64,000 nucleotides of DNA from Mucilaginibacter sp. L196 (lineage in GTDB: Bacteria > Bacteroidota > Bacteroidia > Sphingobacteriales > Sphingobacteriaceae), in the NCBI RefSeq assembly GCF_009765905.1, contig NZ_LMUO01000019.1, positions 786,153-850,152 on the forward strand, in the 5' to 3' direction. This document shows, one piece after another, positions 42,684 to 51,372 of the stretch. The notes under the pieces were generated by a model, which did not search any database, was not told the DNA's origin, and saw only the letters and a list, made by a program, of their open reading frames with translations. Made by a program: the position numbers and the translations under genes. The number at the start of each line of letters is the position of its first letter. Positions within the stretch are counted from its first letter, which is position 1.

Positions 42684-44819
42684 TTAGTCTTGAACTAATG
42701 AGAAATCTATTTGTTTTTTGGTAAGATCAACATTTTTAACCCGTATTGTCACCTCGTCGCCAAGTTGGTAAACCTTCTTTTTACGCTGACCAATAATGGC
42801 ATAGTTTTTCTCATCTAAGGTATAAAAGTCATCCGAGATATCGCGTAAGCGTATCATGCCTTCGCATTTATTTTCGATGATCTCTACATACATGCCCCAT
42901 TCGGTAACACCGGAGATAACGCCGCTAAACACATTACCAACCTGATCGCGTAAATACTCAGCCTGTTTGTATTTAACGGATGCACGTTCTGCATCTGCGG
43001 CTTTCTTTTCCATTTGCGAGCTATGCTTGCACAGCTCCTCGTAATGTTCAGCATTGGCAGACTGGCCTCCATTCAAATAGTGAAATAAAAGCCTGTGCAC
43101 CATTACATCGGGATAACGGCGAATAGGAGAGGTGAAGTGTGTATAATGATCAAACGCCAAACCGTAATGGCTTGATGTTTTGGTGGTATATATAGCTTTA
43201 GCCATAGAGCGTATAGCTAATTGCGTAAGCACATTCTGCTCCTTTTTGCCCTCCACATCCTCCATCAAAAAGTTAAGCGACTTGGCGGTCTCTTTATCCG
43301 ATTTGGTGTTGATCTTGTAACCAAAACGTTCAGCAAACTTTGCAAAGTTCGCTAAGGATTCCGGTTTAGGAGAGTCGTGCGCACGGTAAACAAAGGTGTA
43401 TTTATGTTTTCCTTTACCTAATTTGCTTACATATTCGGCAACTTTGCGATTAGCCAATAGCATAAAGTCCTCAATCAATTTATGCGCGTCTTTACGTTCT
43501 TTTACATATACACCGGTAGGTTTGCCAGTTGCATCCAGCATAAACTTAACCTCGGTGGTTTCAAAACTGATAGCACCATTTTTAAACTTACGTGCCCTTA
43601 AAATGTAAGCCAATTCATTCAGCTTTAATATTTCATCAACATGATCGCCTGCTTTAGCTTCGATGATTTCCTGTACTTCCTCGTAAGTAAAGCGCCTGTC
43701 GGAGTGAATAATAGTTTTGCCGTACCATTCTGTAATAATATGCGCTTCTTCATTCATCTCAAAAACGGCCGAGAAACAAAGTTTATCTTCTTTAGGCCTC
43801 AATGAACACAATCCGTTTGAAAGTCGCTCAGGAAGCATGGGAATCACTCTGTCTACCAAATAGACCGACGTGGCTCTATCCAGTGCTTCTTTATCTAAAG
43901 CAGAATCGGGGATGATATAATGTGATACGTCTGCAATGTGAACACCAATCTCATAATTGCCATTTTCCAACCTTTTAAAGGATATGGCATCATCAAAATC
44001 CTTCGCATCAAAGGGGTCAATGGTAAAAGTTAAAATATCGCGAAAATCTCGTCTTTTAGCTATTTCTTGTTCGGTAATAACTTCAGGAATTTCTTCGGCT
44101 TCATGTTCAACCTCGGCAGGGAAGGATAGCGGGAACCCGTACTCAGCTAAGATAGCATTCATCTCGGTGTCATTCTCGCCCTGTGCCCCTAAGATGTGTT
44201 TTATCCGGCCTATAGGGTTTTTAGCGTCACTTGGCCAATCTGTAATCTCTGCTACTGCTTTAATACCATTTTTAGCCCCGTTTAACTGATTCATCGGGAT
44301 GAAAATGTCATGCATCATTTTGCGGTCATCCGGCACGAAGAAAGCAAAACGCTCACTTAGTTTCAAAATACCAGTAAATTCAGTTTTAGCCCGTTGGATG
44401 ATCTCGATTACTTCACCTTCTTTGTGCTTGCCTTTACTTTTAGCGTAAACATATACCTTAACCCGATCGCCGTTTAACGCGTTGCGTAATTTACGGGGAG
44501 CAACAAAAATATCGCTCTCAAACTCGTCGTCGGTTACTATAAATGCGGAACCATCATTGGTTAGGTCTACTTTTCCTTCTATAAAAGTTTTTAACTCTAG
44601 TAGCTGAAATTTACCTGGAGAAAGTTCTTTTAATACGCCGCTAAATGCTTCATCTTTTAATATTTCAAATATGATTTCGCGCGATTCAGGATCGCGAACG
44701 TTTAATTTTGCAGATACTTGTTTATAGTTGAGTGGTGTATTTCCATTCTGTTCAAACACATCCAGTACCATTTGAGTTAGTACCAGCTTGATTGAAGAGT
44801 TGTTTTTCTTTTTAGACAT
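42684..44819 (-). CDS. rnr: Ribonuclease R
   Basis: A 711-residue 3'-5' exoribonuclease of the RNB family. The N-terminus has a winged-helix-like part and cold-shock-type domains; the RNB active site is DPFDAKDFDDAISF (about residues 270-283) and the C-terminal S1 domain (VFSGVISGVTEWGMYVEI) is present. It degrades structured RNA. Its length is usual for the family. Confidence 0.96.
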   Translation of the reverse strand: MSKKKNNSSIKLVLTQMVLDVFEQNGNTPLNYKQVSAKLNVRDPESREIIFEILKDEAFSGVLKELSPGKFQLLELKTFIEGKVDLTNDGSAFIVTDDEFESDIFVAPRKLRNALNGDRVKVYVYAKSKGKHKEGEVIEIIQRAKTEFTGILKLSERFAFFVPDDRKMMHDIFIPMNQLNGAKNGIKAVAEITDWPSDAKNPIGRIKHILGAQGENDTEMNAILAEYGFPLSFPAEVEHEAEEIPEVITEQEIAKRRDFRDILTFTIDPFDAKDFDDAISFKRLENGNYEIGVHIADVSHYIIPDSALDKEALDRATSVYLVDRVIPMLPERLSNGLCSLRPKEDKLCFSAVFEMNEEAHIITEWYGKTIIHSDRRFTYEEVQEIIEAKAGDHVDEILKLNELAYILRARKFKNGAISFETTEVKFMLDATGKPTGVYVKERKDAHKLIEDFMLLANRKVAEYVSKLGKGKHKYTFVYRAHDSPKPESLANFAKFAERFGYKINTKSDKETAKSLNFLMEDVEGKKEQNVLTQLAIRSMAKAIYTTKTSSHYGLAFDHYTHFTSPIRRYPDVMVHRLLFHYLNGGQSANAEHYEELCKHSSQMEKKAADAERASVKYKQAEYLRDQVGNVFSGVISGVTEWGMYVEIIENKCEGMIRLRDISDDFYTLDEKNYAIIGQRKKKVYQLGDEVTIRVKNVDLTKKQIDFSLVQD

Positions 44820-45111
44820 CAGTTAAACTTTGAACACAAAGATAGTTAATACTGATTAGAGTTTTTGATTAACGTAGAGTGGGAATAAATAAGTAATTCC
44901 CCATTTTTTAATTAAAAAAAACAAAATCGAGTGTAATTTCTGTTGATAATCGCTTTTATAAGTGCCTCCAGAAAAAATATTTTAATTTTTTTACAACCAC
45001 ATTGAGGAAGTATTTTATTCCATTTTGTTGTGACAGAGGGATTTACTTGAATGGTTTTTTTTGCCTGTTTCTAACGATCGGATCAATTTTAAAATTCTTT
45101 GAAAAAAAGAT
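44820..45111. other. Spacer between RNase R and tRNA-Pro
   Basis: 292 bases, very AT-rich, ending in the tRNA promoter. No gene, repeat or terminator is clear in it. Confidence 0.5.
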
Positions 45112-45141
45112 TTGCATCAATAATTTTAAATTCTACCTTTG
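45112..45141 (+). promoter_or_regulatory. Canonical Bacteroidota promoter of tRNA-Pro
   Basis: TTG at 45112-45114, 19 bases, then TACCTTTG at 45134-45141: the expected -33/-7 architecture with exact spacing. Mature tRNA starts 11 bases after the -7 box. Confidence 0.85.
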
Positions 45142-45151
45142 CATTCCCTTT

Positions 45152-45225
45152 CGGGATGTAGCGTAGCCCGGTATCGCGCCACATTTGGGATGTGGAGGCC
45201 GCAGGTTCGAATCCTGCCATCCCGA
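45152..45225 (+). tRNA. tRNA-Pro(TGG)
   Basis: The acceptor stem is CGGGATG pairing with CATCCCG and the discriminator is A. The anticodon arm CCACA-TTTGGGA-TGTGG gives anticodon TGG (proline), the T-loop has GGTTCGAATCC. CCA is not encoded. Its 3' end is the integration site of the mobile element. Confidence 0.97.
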
Positions 45226-45226
45226 C
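45212..45226. other. attL core (15 bp)
   Basis: TCCTGCCATCCCGAC, covering the T-arm and acceptor 3' end of tRNA-Pro plus one base; integration leaves the tRNA intact. Confidence 0.9.
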
Positions 45227-45250
45227 TAAAGCGATACCAATCGAAGTCGA

Positions 45251-45284
45251 AAACCCGCAAATCACACTGATTTGCGGGTTTTTT
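45251..45284 (+). terminator. Element-supplied terminator after tRNA-Pro
   Basis: AAACCCGCAAATC and GATTTGCGGGTTT form a perfect 13-bp stem with a 5-base loop and are followed by TTTG. It lies 25 bases downstream of the tRNA and belongs to the element, replacing the native terminator that has been displaced to 53565-53600. Confidence 0.85.
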
Positions 45285-45328
45285 GTTTTAATTCCCACCA
45301 AAAAACACCAATCAATATCAAGGAAGAT

Positions 45329-45459
45329 GTGAGCAATTGCGTGAGTGATTTTAGTTTTTTAAATTCGCTCACAGATAAGGGTATAAGTAATTGATTATCA
45401 ATTTATTATATCATTTATTTTGATTGCTTTTGATGGGTTTTACCCGCTGTTATTGTGAG
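45329..45459. promoter_or_regulatory. Integrase arm-type sites, left end (GTGAG repeats)
   Basis: GTGAG at 45329 and 45341 (12 bases apart), an inverted CTCAC at 45368 and GTGAG at 45455. The 12-base-spaced pair reappears at the right end (53463 and 53475), as expected for arm sites of a tyrosine recombinase. Confidence 0.65.
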
Positions 45460-45512
45460 TAAAATTCATCACCTGCGTCAAGGATTATCAAGTAAAATTA
45501 AAATGAATTGAT

Positions 45513-46742
45513 ATGAGGAGCAGTAACACATTTGGTATTCAGTTTGTAATCAGACTACCCAAACAACAAAAAAACGATCAGGCCACCGTATTTGCGCGTA
45601 TTTCGGTAAATGGCAGAAGATGCGAAATCTCGCTAAAGAAAAAAGTCAACCCGCAAAATTGGGATGAGGCAAAAGGAAAAGCAAGGGGGACAAAAGACGA
45701 AATCCGCAAACTCAATGAGCATATAGAACGGGTGCGTACCTTAATTGCCGATGGTTATCATGAATTAGTGCAACAGAAAAAAGTTGTTACTGTTGATGCC
45801 GTTAAGTCCCTGTTCATTGGTGCAGATGATAACGAAATCACTTTGATTAAGCTTGGTGAGTACCATAACACGGAAATGAAAGATAAACTGGCTGATGGTA
45901 CAATGAAAAACTATTATACCACGCAAAAGTATATCGCTAAGTTTTTAAAGGATAAATATCACAGAAACGACATAAGCCTGGCCGAACTGAACTACAAATT
46001 TATCCTGGACTTTGAAACATTCTTAAGCAAGCATCAACCGAAAGACCATCAAAAACCATTGCATAACAATGGTATCATGAAGCACATCGAAAGGCTTTGT
46101 AAAATGGTCAATATGGCTGTTACTATGGATTGGCTTACAAAAGACCCCTTTGCTAAATACAAACAGCATTTTGATAAGGTAGAGCGTTTTTATTTGACTA
46201 AGGAAGAACTATCAGCCATTGAAAAGAAAAAGTTCACTATAGAGCGTTTACAGGTGGTCAAAGACCTTTTTCTTTTTAGCTGTTACACTGGCTTGGCTTA
46301 CATCGATACGATGAACCTGACCGCCGGAAACATCGTTAAAGGCATAGATGGCAACGATTGGCTAATCACCAGCAGACAGAAAACCGATACCGATGTACGT
46401 ATCCCGTTACTACCACAAGCAGAGGAATTGATAAAGAAGTATCAAGACCATCCGAAAGCTGTTAATCACGGTACCTTATTCCCGGTAATCTCCAATCAAA
46501 AGACTAACGCTTATCTCAAAGAGATAGCCGACCTATGTAATATTAACAAAGCGATCACCTTTCACATAGCAAGGCATACATTTGCTACTACCGTAACCTT
46601 AAGCAATGGTGTGCCGATTGAATCAGTAAGTAAAATGCTTGGACATACTACGATACGCTCCACGCAAGTATATGCTAAGGTAGTGGAGCAAAAACTTAGC
46701 GAGGATATGCAGAACCTGAAAAAGCGAATGGCTAACCAGTAA
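45513..46742 (+). CDS. int: Tyrosine recombinase (integrase) of the element
   Basis: A 409-residue integrase with an N-terminal arm-binding domain (SNTFGIQFVIRL..., residues 1-95), a SAM-like core-binding domain and a C-terminal catalytic domain. Catalytic residues: K in SRQKTDTDVR, HIARHTF (H351, R354), H378 in MLGHTT and Y387 in STQVYAKV. The first arginine, normally in TGLR, is replaced: the sequence is CYTGLAYID. This replacement is common in Bacteroidota integrases, such as the CTnDOT integrase. It acts on the tRNA-Pro att sites. Confidence 0.95.
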   Translation: MRSSNTFGIQFVIRLPKQQKNDQATVFARISVNGRRCEISLKKKVNPQNWDEAKGKARGTKDEIRKLNEHIERVRTLIADGYHELVQQKKVVTVDAVKSLFIGADDNEITLIKLGEYHNTEMKDKLADGTMKNYYTTQKYIAKFLKDKYHRNDISLAELNYKFILDFETFLSKHQPKDHQKPLHNNGIMKHIERLCKMVNMAVTMDWLTKDPFAKYKQHFDKVERFYLTKEELSAIEKKKFTIERLQVVKDLFLFSCYTGLAYIDTMNLTAGNIVKGIDGNDWLITSRQKTDTDVRIPLLPQAEELIKKYQDHPKAVNHGTLFPVISNQKTNAYLKEIADLCNINKAITFHIARHTFATTVTLSNGVPIESVSKMLGHTTIRSTQVYAKVVEQKLSEDMQNLKKRMANQ

Positions 46743-46823
46743 TTTCAATTAAATAAGAGAGAGAATATATTATTAAATCAAAAGTTGCCGAAAATGGCAA
46801 CTTTATTTATATTTGTATAAGTT

Positions 46824-47174
46824 ATGAGCGCAAGTATCAAATTTAGAACCATAACGATCTATAAGCAATATTTTCCGGAGTTCTTATCTAAACAACGACA
46901 GAAAGTTAAAGATAAGATCATCTGGACGTTTAAACTGATCGAGGAAGTACAGCATGTACCTGAAACCTATTTAAAGCATTTGGAGGGTACAGCAGGATTG
47001 TTTGAAATAAGGGTGCAATCGGGCAATGATATTTTTAGGATATTTTGCTTTTTTGACGAGGGAAAATTAATTGTATTGGCTAACGGGTTTCAAAAAAAGA
47101 CACAAAAGACACCCAAACAGGAAATAGAAAAGGCATTAAAAATAAAAGAGTTATATCATGAAGAAAAACGATAA
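46824..47174 (+). CDS. higB: HigB-type toxin (RelE superfamily, Gp49-like)
   Basis: A 116-residue protein with the Gp49/HigB pattern KHLEGTAGLFEIRVQSGNDIFRIFCFF and a basic ANGFQKKTQKTPKQEIEKA tail. Family members are ribosome-dependent mRNA endonucleases. Its end overlaps the antitoxin start by 17 bases. As in other elements it probably stabilises the island by post-segregational killing. Confidence 0.9.
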   Translation: MSASIKFRTITIYKQYFPEFLSKQRQKVKDKIIWTFKLIEEVQHVPETYLKHLEGTAGLFEIRVQSGNDIFRIFCFFDEGKLIVLANGFQKKTQKTPKQEIEKALKIKELYHEEKR

Positions 47175-47460
47175 TCTAATTACACTGGACGACTTTATAG
47201 TTAAAGAGTACGGCCATAAAGGAACACCTAAGCGGGAAGAATTTGAACAAGGCTATGAAGAATTTAAATTAGGTGTATTAATTCACGAAGCCCGCAAGGC
47301 TAAAGGGTTAACACAAACCGAATTGGCTGATAAATGCGGGACAACCAAAGCCTATATATCCAAAGTGGAAAATGATGTACAGGATGTACGGGTGGCTACT
47401 TTAAGAAAGATCATTGAAGTAGGATTAGGTGGACATCTTGAACTGTCTATTAAATTGTAA
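47158..47460 (+). CDS. higA: HigA-type antitoxin (XRE helix-turn-helix)
   Basis: A 100-residue protein whose C-terminal half is an XRE HTH (ARKAKGLTQTELADKCGTTK, then YISKVENDVQDVRVATLRKI). The toxin-first gene order is typical of HigBA. It should neutralise the toxin and repress the pair. Confidence 0.92.
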   Translation: MKKNDNLITLDDFIVKEYGHKGTPKREEFEQGYEEFKLGVLIHEARKAKGLTQTELADKCGTTKAYISKVENDVQDVRVATLRKIIEVGLGGHLELSIKL

Positions 47461-47510
47461 GCTGCTCCATATAAGGTAGTTTAAACACTTTTAAAGATTA
47501 TAGGTTACAT

Positions 47511-47537
47511 TATATGTTTTCACAATCTAAACATATA
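47511..47537. promoter_or_regulatory. Palindrome over the start of the next gene
   Basis: TATATGTTT and AAACATATA are perfect 9-base arms around a 9-base centre, and the ATG at 47514 lies inside the left arm. It may be an operator or may fold in RNA and hide the start, in which case the ATG at 47541 would be used. Confidence 0.45.
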
Positions 47538-48302
47538 ATTATGCCCAATAAGTATTTCAAACCACACGAACGCTTTGATCGTAACCCACATAAGTATGAT
47601 ATTGGCATATTTACCGGGTTAAAAAAAGGCTATGAAGATAATCTTTTCATCAAAAAATTATTTACCCTGATTGAACAGGAATACCCCGATTATTACCAAT
47701 ACCACTTATCCTATTTCTTAGGCAAGGAGCCGCAGGGTGAACAGGAGTTTTTTACATTCGTTTGGCAGATCGTTTTAATACGCATTCGATACATTGAAAC
47801 CAAAGATCCGTTTAATTCAAGCCATGCTACCGACATGGAGTTATTGGCTAAACTAACGACCTTTCAAAAGTATCTCCGTTCTATCGACCAGTGGAATACC
47901 CAAAAAACATTACCCGAAATTATTGCCGACCAACAGGAAGAAATCAGAAAACAACAAGTACAAATTGCCGAATTAAAAGAAGATTTAAAGGCCGCAAGGA
48001 AACTGGAAACACAGGAGTTTATCAATATAGCGGACGGTTACCTGTTAAGCTTCATAGATATTTGTCTGCAAGCACAAGAAGCCCTATTGCCGGACACTGG
48101 CAAAGAACTCGTTTTCTCGCAAACGCAGATCGTATGGAGTAAGATGATTGCCAAGTACTTCAAAGAAGGTAACAATGAGATCAGTTTGGAAACTTTACGC
48201 CGCTATTTTCCGGGAAATAAGAAAGACCCAGGCATCAAATACGCCAAAGTTCCACCGGAATTAAAGCTATTTAAACTCACACCTGCCAAAAAGCGGAGTT
48301 AA
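47514..48302 (+). CDS. Uncharacterised element protein, RteC-like in outline
   Basis: A 262-residue soluble protein (or 253 from the ATG at 47541, MPNKYFKPHERFDRNP). A central coiled coil (EIIADQQEEIRKQQVQIAEL) is followed by a C-terminal part with IVWSKMIAKYF and ISLETLRRYFPGNKKD. This broad layout recalls RteC-type excision regulators of Bacteroides elements, but the likeness is weak and I would not assign the function. Confidence 0.6.
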   Translation: MFSQSKHIIMPNKYFKPHERFDRNPHKYDIGIFTGLKKGYEDNLFIKKLFTLIEQEYPDYYQYHLSYFLGKEPQGEQEFFTFVWQIVLIRIRYIETKDPFNSSHATDMELLAKLTTFQKYLRSIDQWNTQKTLPEIIADQQEEIRKQQVQIAELKEDLKAARKLETQEFINIADGYLLSFIDICLQAQEALLPDTGKELVFSQTQIVWSKMIAKYFKEGNNEISLETLRRYFPGNKKDPGIKYAKVPPELKLFKLTPAKKRS

Positions 48303-48410
48303 AACTCGCACAACTTAACCTAACTAATCATACCATCCTTAGCTTCATAACAGCTTAAATTACAATCACATACAAGCTTGCCTTAGCTTGCTATAAACAC
48401 CCTCAATTTA

Positions 48411-48430
48411 ACCACGCAAATCTGCGTGGT
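48411..48430. terminator. Hairpin between the RteC-like gene and the HTH gene
   Basis: ACCACGCA and TGCGTGGT form a perfect 8-bp stem with a 4-base loop. The T-run is displaced by about 14 bases, so termination is uncertain. Confidence 0.4.
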
Positions 48431-48465
48431 CATGCGTGCGCTGGTTTTTTATTTTCATTTGCGGC

Positions 48466-48756
48466 ATGGATTTAATCAACCAAGAAGCCCTAAGCCGGTG
48501 TATCAGGGATGCAGTCAGGGCAGAATTACAGGAACATTTTAAAGCGGTCGGCAGCCATCCGCCGCAGGATGAACGGCTATTATCCAAACAAGAACTGTCC
48601 GAAGAATTAGGCGTGTCGTTAGTAACGCTTACTGACTGGATGAAAAAGGGGTTACCCTTTTTGCGCCTACACAAACGGGTGTATTTCAAAAAAAGCGAGG
48701 TGCTCGCAATCATGCAACAAAAAACTAAAGAGCAAGGAGGAAAAGATGAACGTTGA
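48466..48756 (+). CDS. Helix-turn-helix DNA-binding protein (MerR/excisionase-like), first copy
   Basis: A 96-residue protein starting MDLINQEALSRCIRDAV, with an HTH LLSKQELSEELGVSLVTLTDW and a wing LRLHKRVYFKKSEVL, as in the Bacteroidota helix_turn_helix_17 type proteins. The upstream frame to 48436 adds a hydrophobic run that is probably not translated. It overlaps the next gene by 11 bases. Confidence 0.8.
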   Translation: MDLINQEALSRCIRDAVRAELQEHFKAVGSHPPQDERLLSKQELSEELGVSLVTLTDWMKKGLPFLRLHKRVYFKKSEVLAIMQQKTKEQGGKDER

Positions 48757-49009
48757 ATTAATCACAAGGGAAGACTTAAAGCAATTTAAAAACGAGATGC
48801 TAACCGAGATGAAGCATCTCTTAAAACCGGGTCAGGGACAAAGTAAACAATGGCTGAAAAGCTATGAGGTCAGGAAGCTATTAAATATTTCGCCCGGAAC
48901 GCTACAGAATTTAAGGGTTAACGGAACACTCCGTTATACCAAGATCGGTGGCCTGCTATATTACAAGTTAGAGGACATAGAAAAACTTTTGGAGGGCGAC
49001 AGCAAGTAA
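48746..49009 (+). CDS. Helix-turn-helix DNA-binding protein (excisionase-like), second copy
   Basis: An 87-residue protein with a C-terminal winged HTH (LKSYEVRKLLNISPGTLQNL, then NGTLRYTKIGGLLYYKLEDI). Two such small HTH genes in tandem between integrase and mob genes are typical of Bacteroidota mobilizable elements, and are candidates for excision or transfer control. Confidence 0.85.
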   Translation: MNVELITREDLKQFKNEMLTEMKHLLKPGQGQSKQWLKSYEVRKLLNISPGTLQNLRVNGTLRYTKIGGLLYYKLEDIEKLLEGDSK

Positions 49010-49061
49010 GATTAGCGGCACAAATCCGAAGCGGAGCTTTGGGTTGAGCGGGGCGAAAACC

Positions 49062-49111
49062 ATACCGCAAAGCGGTATAGATGTATATCGGTATATACGG
49101 CCAAAGGCCGT
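49062..49111. promoter_or_regulatory. Two perfect hairpins next to the mob region
   Basis: ATACCGC-AAA-GCGGTAT (49062-49078) and ACGGCC-AAA-GGCCGT (49097-49111). Both have an AAA loop. They precede the three-way junction and mobC in a 247-base spacer, so they may form part of the origin of transfer. Confidence 0.6.
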
Positions 49112-49134
49112 TTACCTATCCATCTGCTAAGAAG

Positions 49135-49201
49135 AAGCAAGTTTGTGTTTTTGGTACCCAAAAACTCCGTTGCAGCCTACGGCTGAACGGCAAACTTGCT
49201 T
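49135..49201. promoter_or_regulatory. 67-nt three-way-junction structure, candidate oriT
   Basis: Outer arms AAGCAAGTTTG and CAAACTTGCTT (11 bp, perfect) enclose two hairpins: GTTTTTGG-TAC-CCAAAAAC and CCGTTGCAGCC-TAC-GGCTGAACGG (one bulged G). Single T residues separate the arms, and both inner loops are TAC. It lies 56-65 bases before mobC, where origins of transfer and nic sites usually are. A structured RNA regulating mob genes is an alternative. Confidence 0.6.
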
Positions 49202-49265
49202 TTTGCTCCCGATGGTCGCAAAAAGGGAAACTAAAAAAGTGATGGGATAAGATAGATTGAAACGT

Positions 49266-49658
49266 ATGGAAAAGACCGAAAAATTATCGGTGAGAACGGA
49301 TAGGCCGAAGCACAAAGGCGGCAGGCCAAAAGTAAAAGTGAGGCGCGAAACGCATGTTAAAATCAGGCTAACCGCTACGGAACGTTTTATGATTGAAACG
49401 AAAGCCAAAGACGCAGGTATGCGTCTTAGCGACTGGATAAGGGCGGCGGCAAAAGCCGCAAAAGTAATGGCACGTTTAAAGCCGGAAGATTTACAGATCA
49501 TGCGAATGCTCGCAGGTTTAGCCAACAATCTGAACCAGTTAACGAAGCTCGCTCACCGGGATGGCATCTTAACGATTGCCAATAAATGCGGTAATCTTCT
49601 GATTGAAATAGACCAGGCATTAAAATATTTTAACAGCGATGATCGGCAAGATACCTAA
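49266..49658 (+). CDS. mobC: MobC-like relaxosome accessory protein
   Basis: A 130-residue basic protein (METEKT-like start; KHKGGRPKVKVRRETHVKIRL) with a ribbon-helix-helix-like start and a helical C-terminal part (LRMLAGLANNLNQLTKLAHR type). Members of this family bind oriT and help the relaxase. Its end overlaps the relaxase gene by 20 bases. Confidence 0.85.
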   Translation: MEKTEKLSVRTDRPKHKGGRPKVKVRRETHVKIRLTATERFMIETKAKDAGMRLSDWIRAAAKAAKVMARLKPEDLQIMRMLAGLANNLNQLTKLAHRDGILTIANKCGNLLIEIDQALKYFNSDDRQDT

Positions 49659-50589
49659 ACCCGGCAAAAGTTTCGGCGGCTGCATCGAGTATAACGTACT
49701 GAAAAAAGAGGCGGCCATACTTTATGCGGATGGCGTACGCATCGATAAGGTAGCACACACCATTGCCGACTTTAATATGCAGCGCAAGATGAACCCCGGC
49801 TTAGGTCAGGCAGTAGGCCATATTTCGTTAAGCTGGAGCCCCGAGGATAAGGAAAGATTAAACGATGAAAAAATGGTCAGCATTGCCAAAGAGTATCTGC
49901 AAAGAATGAAAATACAGGACACACAGTTACTGATCGTTAAGCATAAAGACCGGGCGCACCCCCATATCCATATCGTTTATAACCGGGTCGATAATGTAGG
50001 CAAAACCATTCCTGATAATTTCCAGCACCTGAAAAATATTAAGGTAAGCAAAGAGCTTACTTTAAATCACGGAATGCACATAGGGCAGGGCAAGGAAAAG
50101 GTTAACCGTCAGCAGCTAAAAGGTATTGCCAAGTTGAAGTATGAATTATACGACACCATTAAAGCGATAAGCCGAAAGGTTACCAGTATGGCAGAGCTTA
50201 AACAGGAATTGTTAAAGCAGGGTATCGGTATGCAGTTCAAATACAAAAGCGGCACATTGGAGAAACAGGGTATCAGCTTCAGTAAAGGTGACTATAAATT
50301 CAAAGGGTCAGAGATTGACCGCAGTTTAAGCTATGGCAGGTTAAGCAAGCAGATCGAGCAGCAAGCGCAACAGAAACAGGCAGAGGAAAACCGCCCATCA
50401 TTAGCGCAGCAGTTAAGGGAAGTAATAAACAAAGAGCCGGTTAAAGAGCAATCCGGCCACCATTCTGCAATTGATTTGTTTGGCCGCATCCCGATCATTA
50501 CACCGGAACCGGAACCCGACCCATACCGCAGACGAAAAAGAAAGGGTCAGAGTAATGATCAAGACCAAAGCCAGGGCATTAGCAGGTAG
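49639..50589 (+). CDS. mobB: HUH relaxase of the MOBP/VirD2 type
   Basis: A 316-residue relaxase. The metal-binding HUH motif is HPHIH (residues 107-111) in DRAHPHIHIVYNRV, and Y18 in GCIEYNVL is the likely nicking tyrosine. The basic C-terminal region (PYRRRKRKGQSN) may aid DNA binding. It nicks oriT and pilots the strand to the recipient. Compact form usual for Bacteroidota mobilizable elements. Confidence 0.93.
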   Translation: MIGKIPKPGKSFGGCIEYNVLKKEAAILYADGVRIDKVAHTIADFNMQRKMNPGLGQAVGHISLSWSPEDKERLNDEKMVSIAKEYLQRMKIQDTQLLIVKHKDRAHPHIHIVYNRVDNVGKTIPDNFQHLKNIKVSKELTLNHGMHIGQGKEKVNRQQLKGIAKLKYELYDTIKAISRKVTSMAELKQELLKQGIGMQFKYKSGTLEKQGISFSKGDYKFKGSEIDRSLSYGRLSKQIEQQAQQKQAEENRPSLAQQLREVINKEPVKEQSGHHSAIDLFGRIPIITPEPEPDPYRRRKRKGQSNDQDQSQGISR

Positions 50590-50629
50590 TAAGTAATAAT
50601 ATTAATGAACAACAAAAAGTAGTAAAGAC

Positions 50630-51274
50630 ATGGAAACACACGAAGAAAATAACATGCAACAGGAGATCATAGATAGTATGGCTAAAAAGGTTACAGACCT
50701 TGAAAAAAGACAGTCTAAAATTGAAGAGCTTGGTCTAAATGCCTTACCATCAAAAGTTAAGGAACTGGAAACTAAGGTAACGGAAACAGCCGAAATGAAA
50801 ACGTTGGAAAATACCCAACAATTAGAACGTTTTGACAAACAACTGAATGGGTTTGATGAAAAGATAAATGCTATACCTAAAGAGATACCCGTTAAGTATA
50901 ATGTTCAGTTTGATACTAAAGCAAAATTTGTTATCAGGACGATTTTAGGTTTAGGGCTTGCCACTGCCATTATGCTTGCCATCTCGATAAGTTTATGGAT
51001 TGAGAACAGCCGCAGGGCTGATGAAACGAACAAGTTCCTTATTGTAAGGGGCTTTTATCCCGATGTGGCAAAAGCCATTGATACCGCCTATGTAACTAAT
51101 GCAGACTTCCTGATTAAAAAGGCAAAGGCTAATATTGATGAACAACAAACCATGTCAGAAGCCGCGTTCGAAGCAAAACAGGCCGCCGAAGAAAGCAAGT
51201 TGGCGAATGATAAGCTTAAAAAATTAAAAGGAAAAGCCGAAACAACAGGTAAACAGAAACGCAAAAAACAATAG
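50630..51274 (+). CDS. Coiled-coil membrane protein of the mobilization module
   Basis: A 214-residue protein with an N-terminal coiled coil (residues 1-95: KVTDLEKRQSKIEELGL type), one membrane segment (TILGLGLATAIMLAISISLW, about residues 104-123) and a Lys-rich helical tail. This type of gene commonly follows the relaxase in Bacteroidota elements. It may tether the relaxosome to the membrane; this is inference from position. Confidence 0.75.
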   Translation: METHEENNMQQEIIDSMAKKVTDLEKRQSKIEELGLNALPSKVKELETKVTETAEMKTLENTQQLERFDKQLNGFDEKINAIPKEIPVKYNVQFDTKAKFVIRTILGLGLATAIMLAISISLWIENSRRADETNKFLIVRGFYPDVAKAIDTAYVTNADFLIKKAKANIDEQQTMSEAAFEAKQAAEESKLANDKLKKLKGKAETTGKQKRKKQ

Positions 51275-51372
51275 CAGTAAGCATTTAAAGGACCGTTTCT
51301 ATTGGGGCCTGTGCAAGCCAGGCCGGGACAACCCAATTCCGGTAATTAACATTAGCCGGTGCGCCCGGCCAG

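Noticed and set aside
45089..45301. A 70-residue minus-strand frame across tRNA-Pro
   Set aside because: It is antisense to a clear tRNA gene and its terminator, so the frame is a by-product of their sequence.
49127..49528. A 133-residue minus-strand frame over the oriT region and mobC
   Set aside because: It covers the folded DNA and the reverse of mobC, and its translation shows no protein-like pattern.
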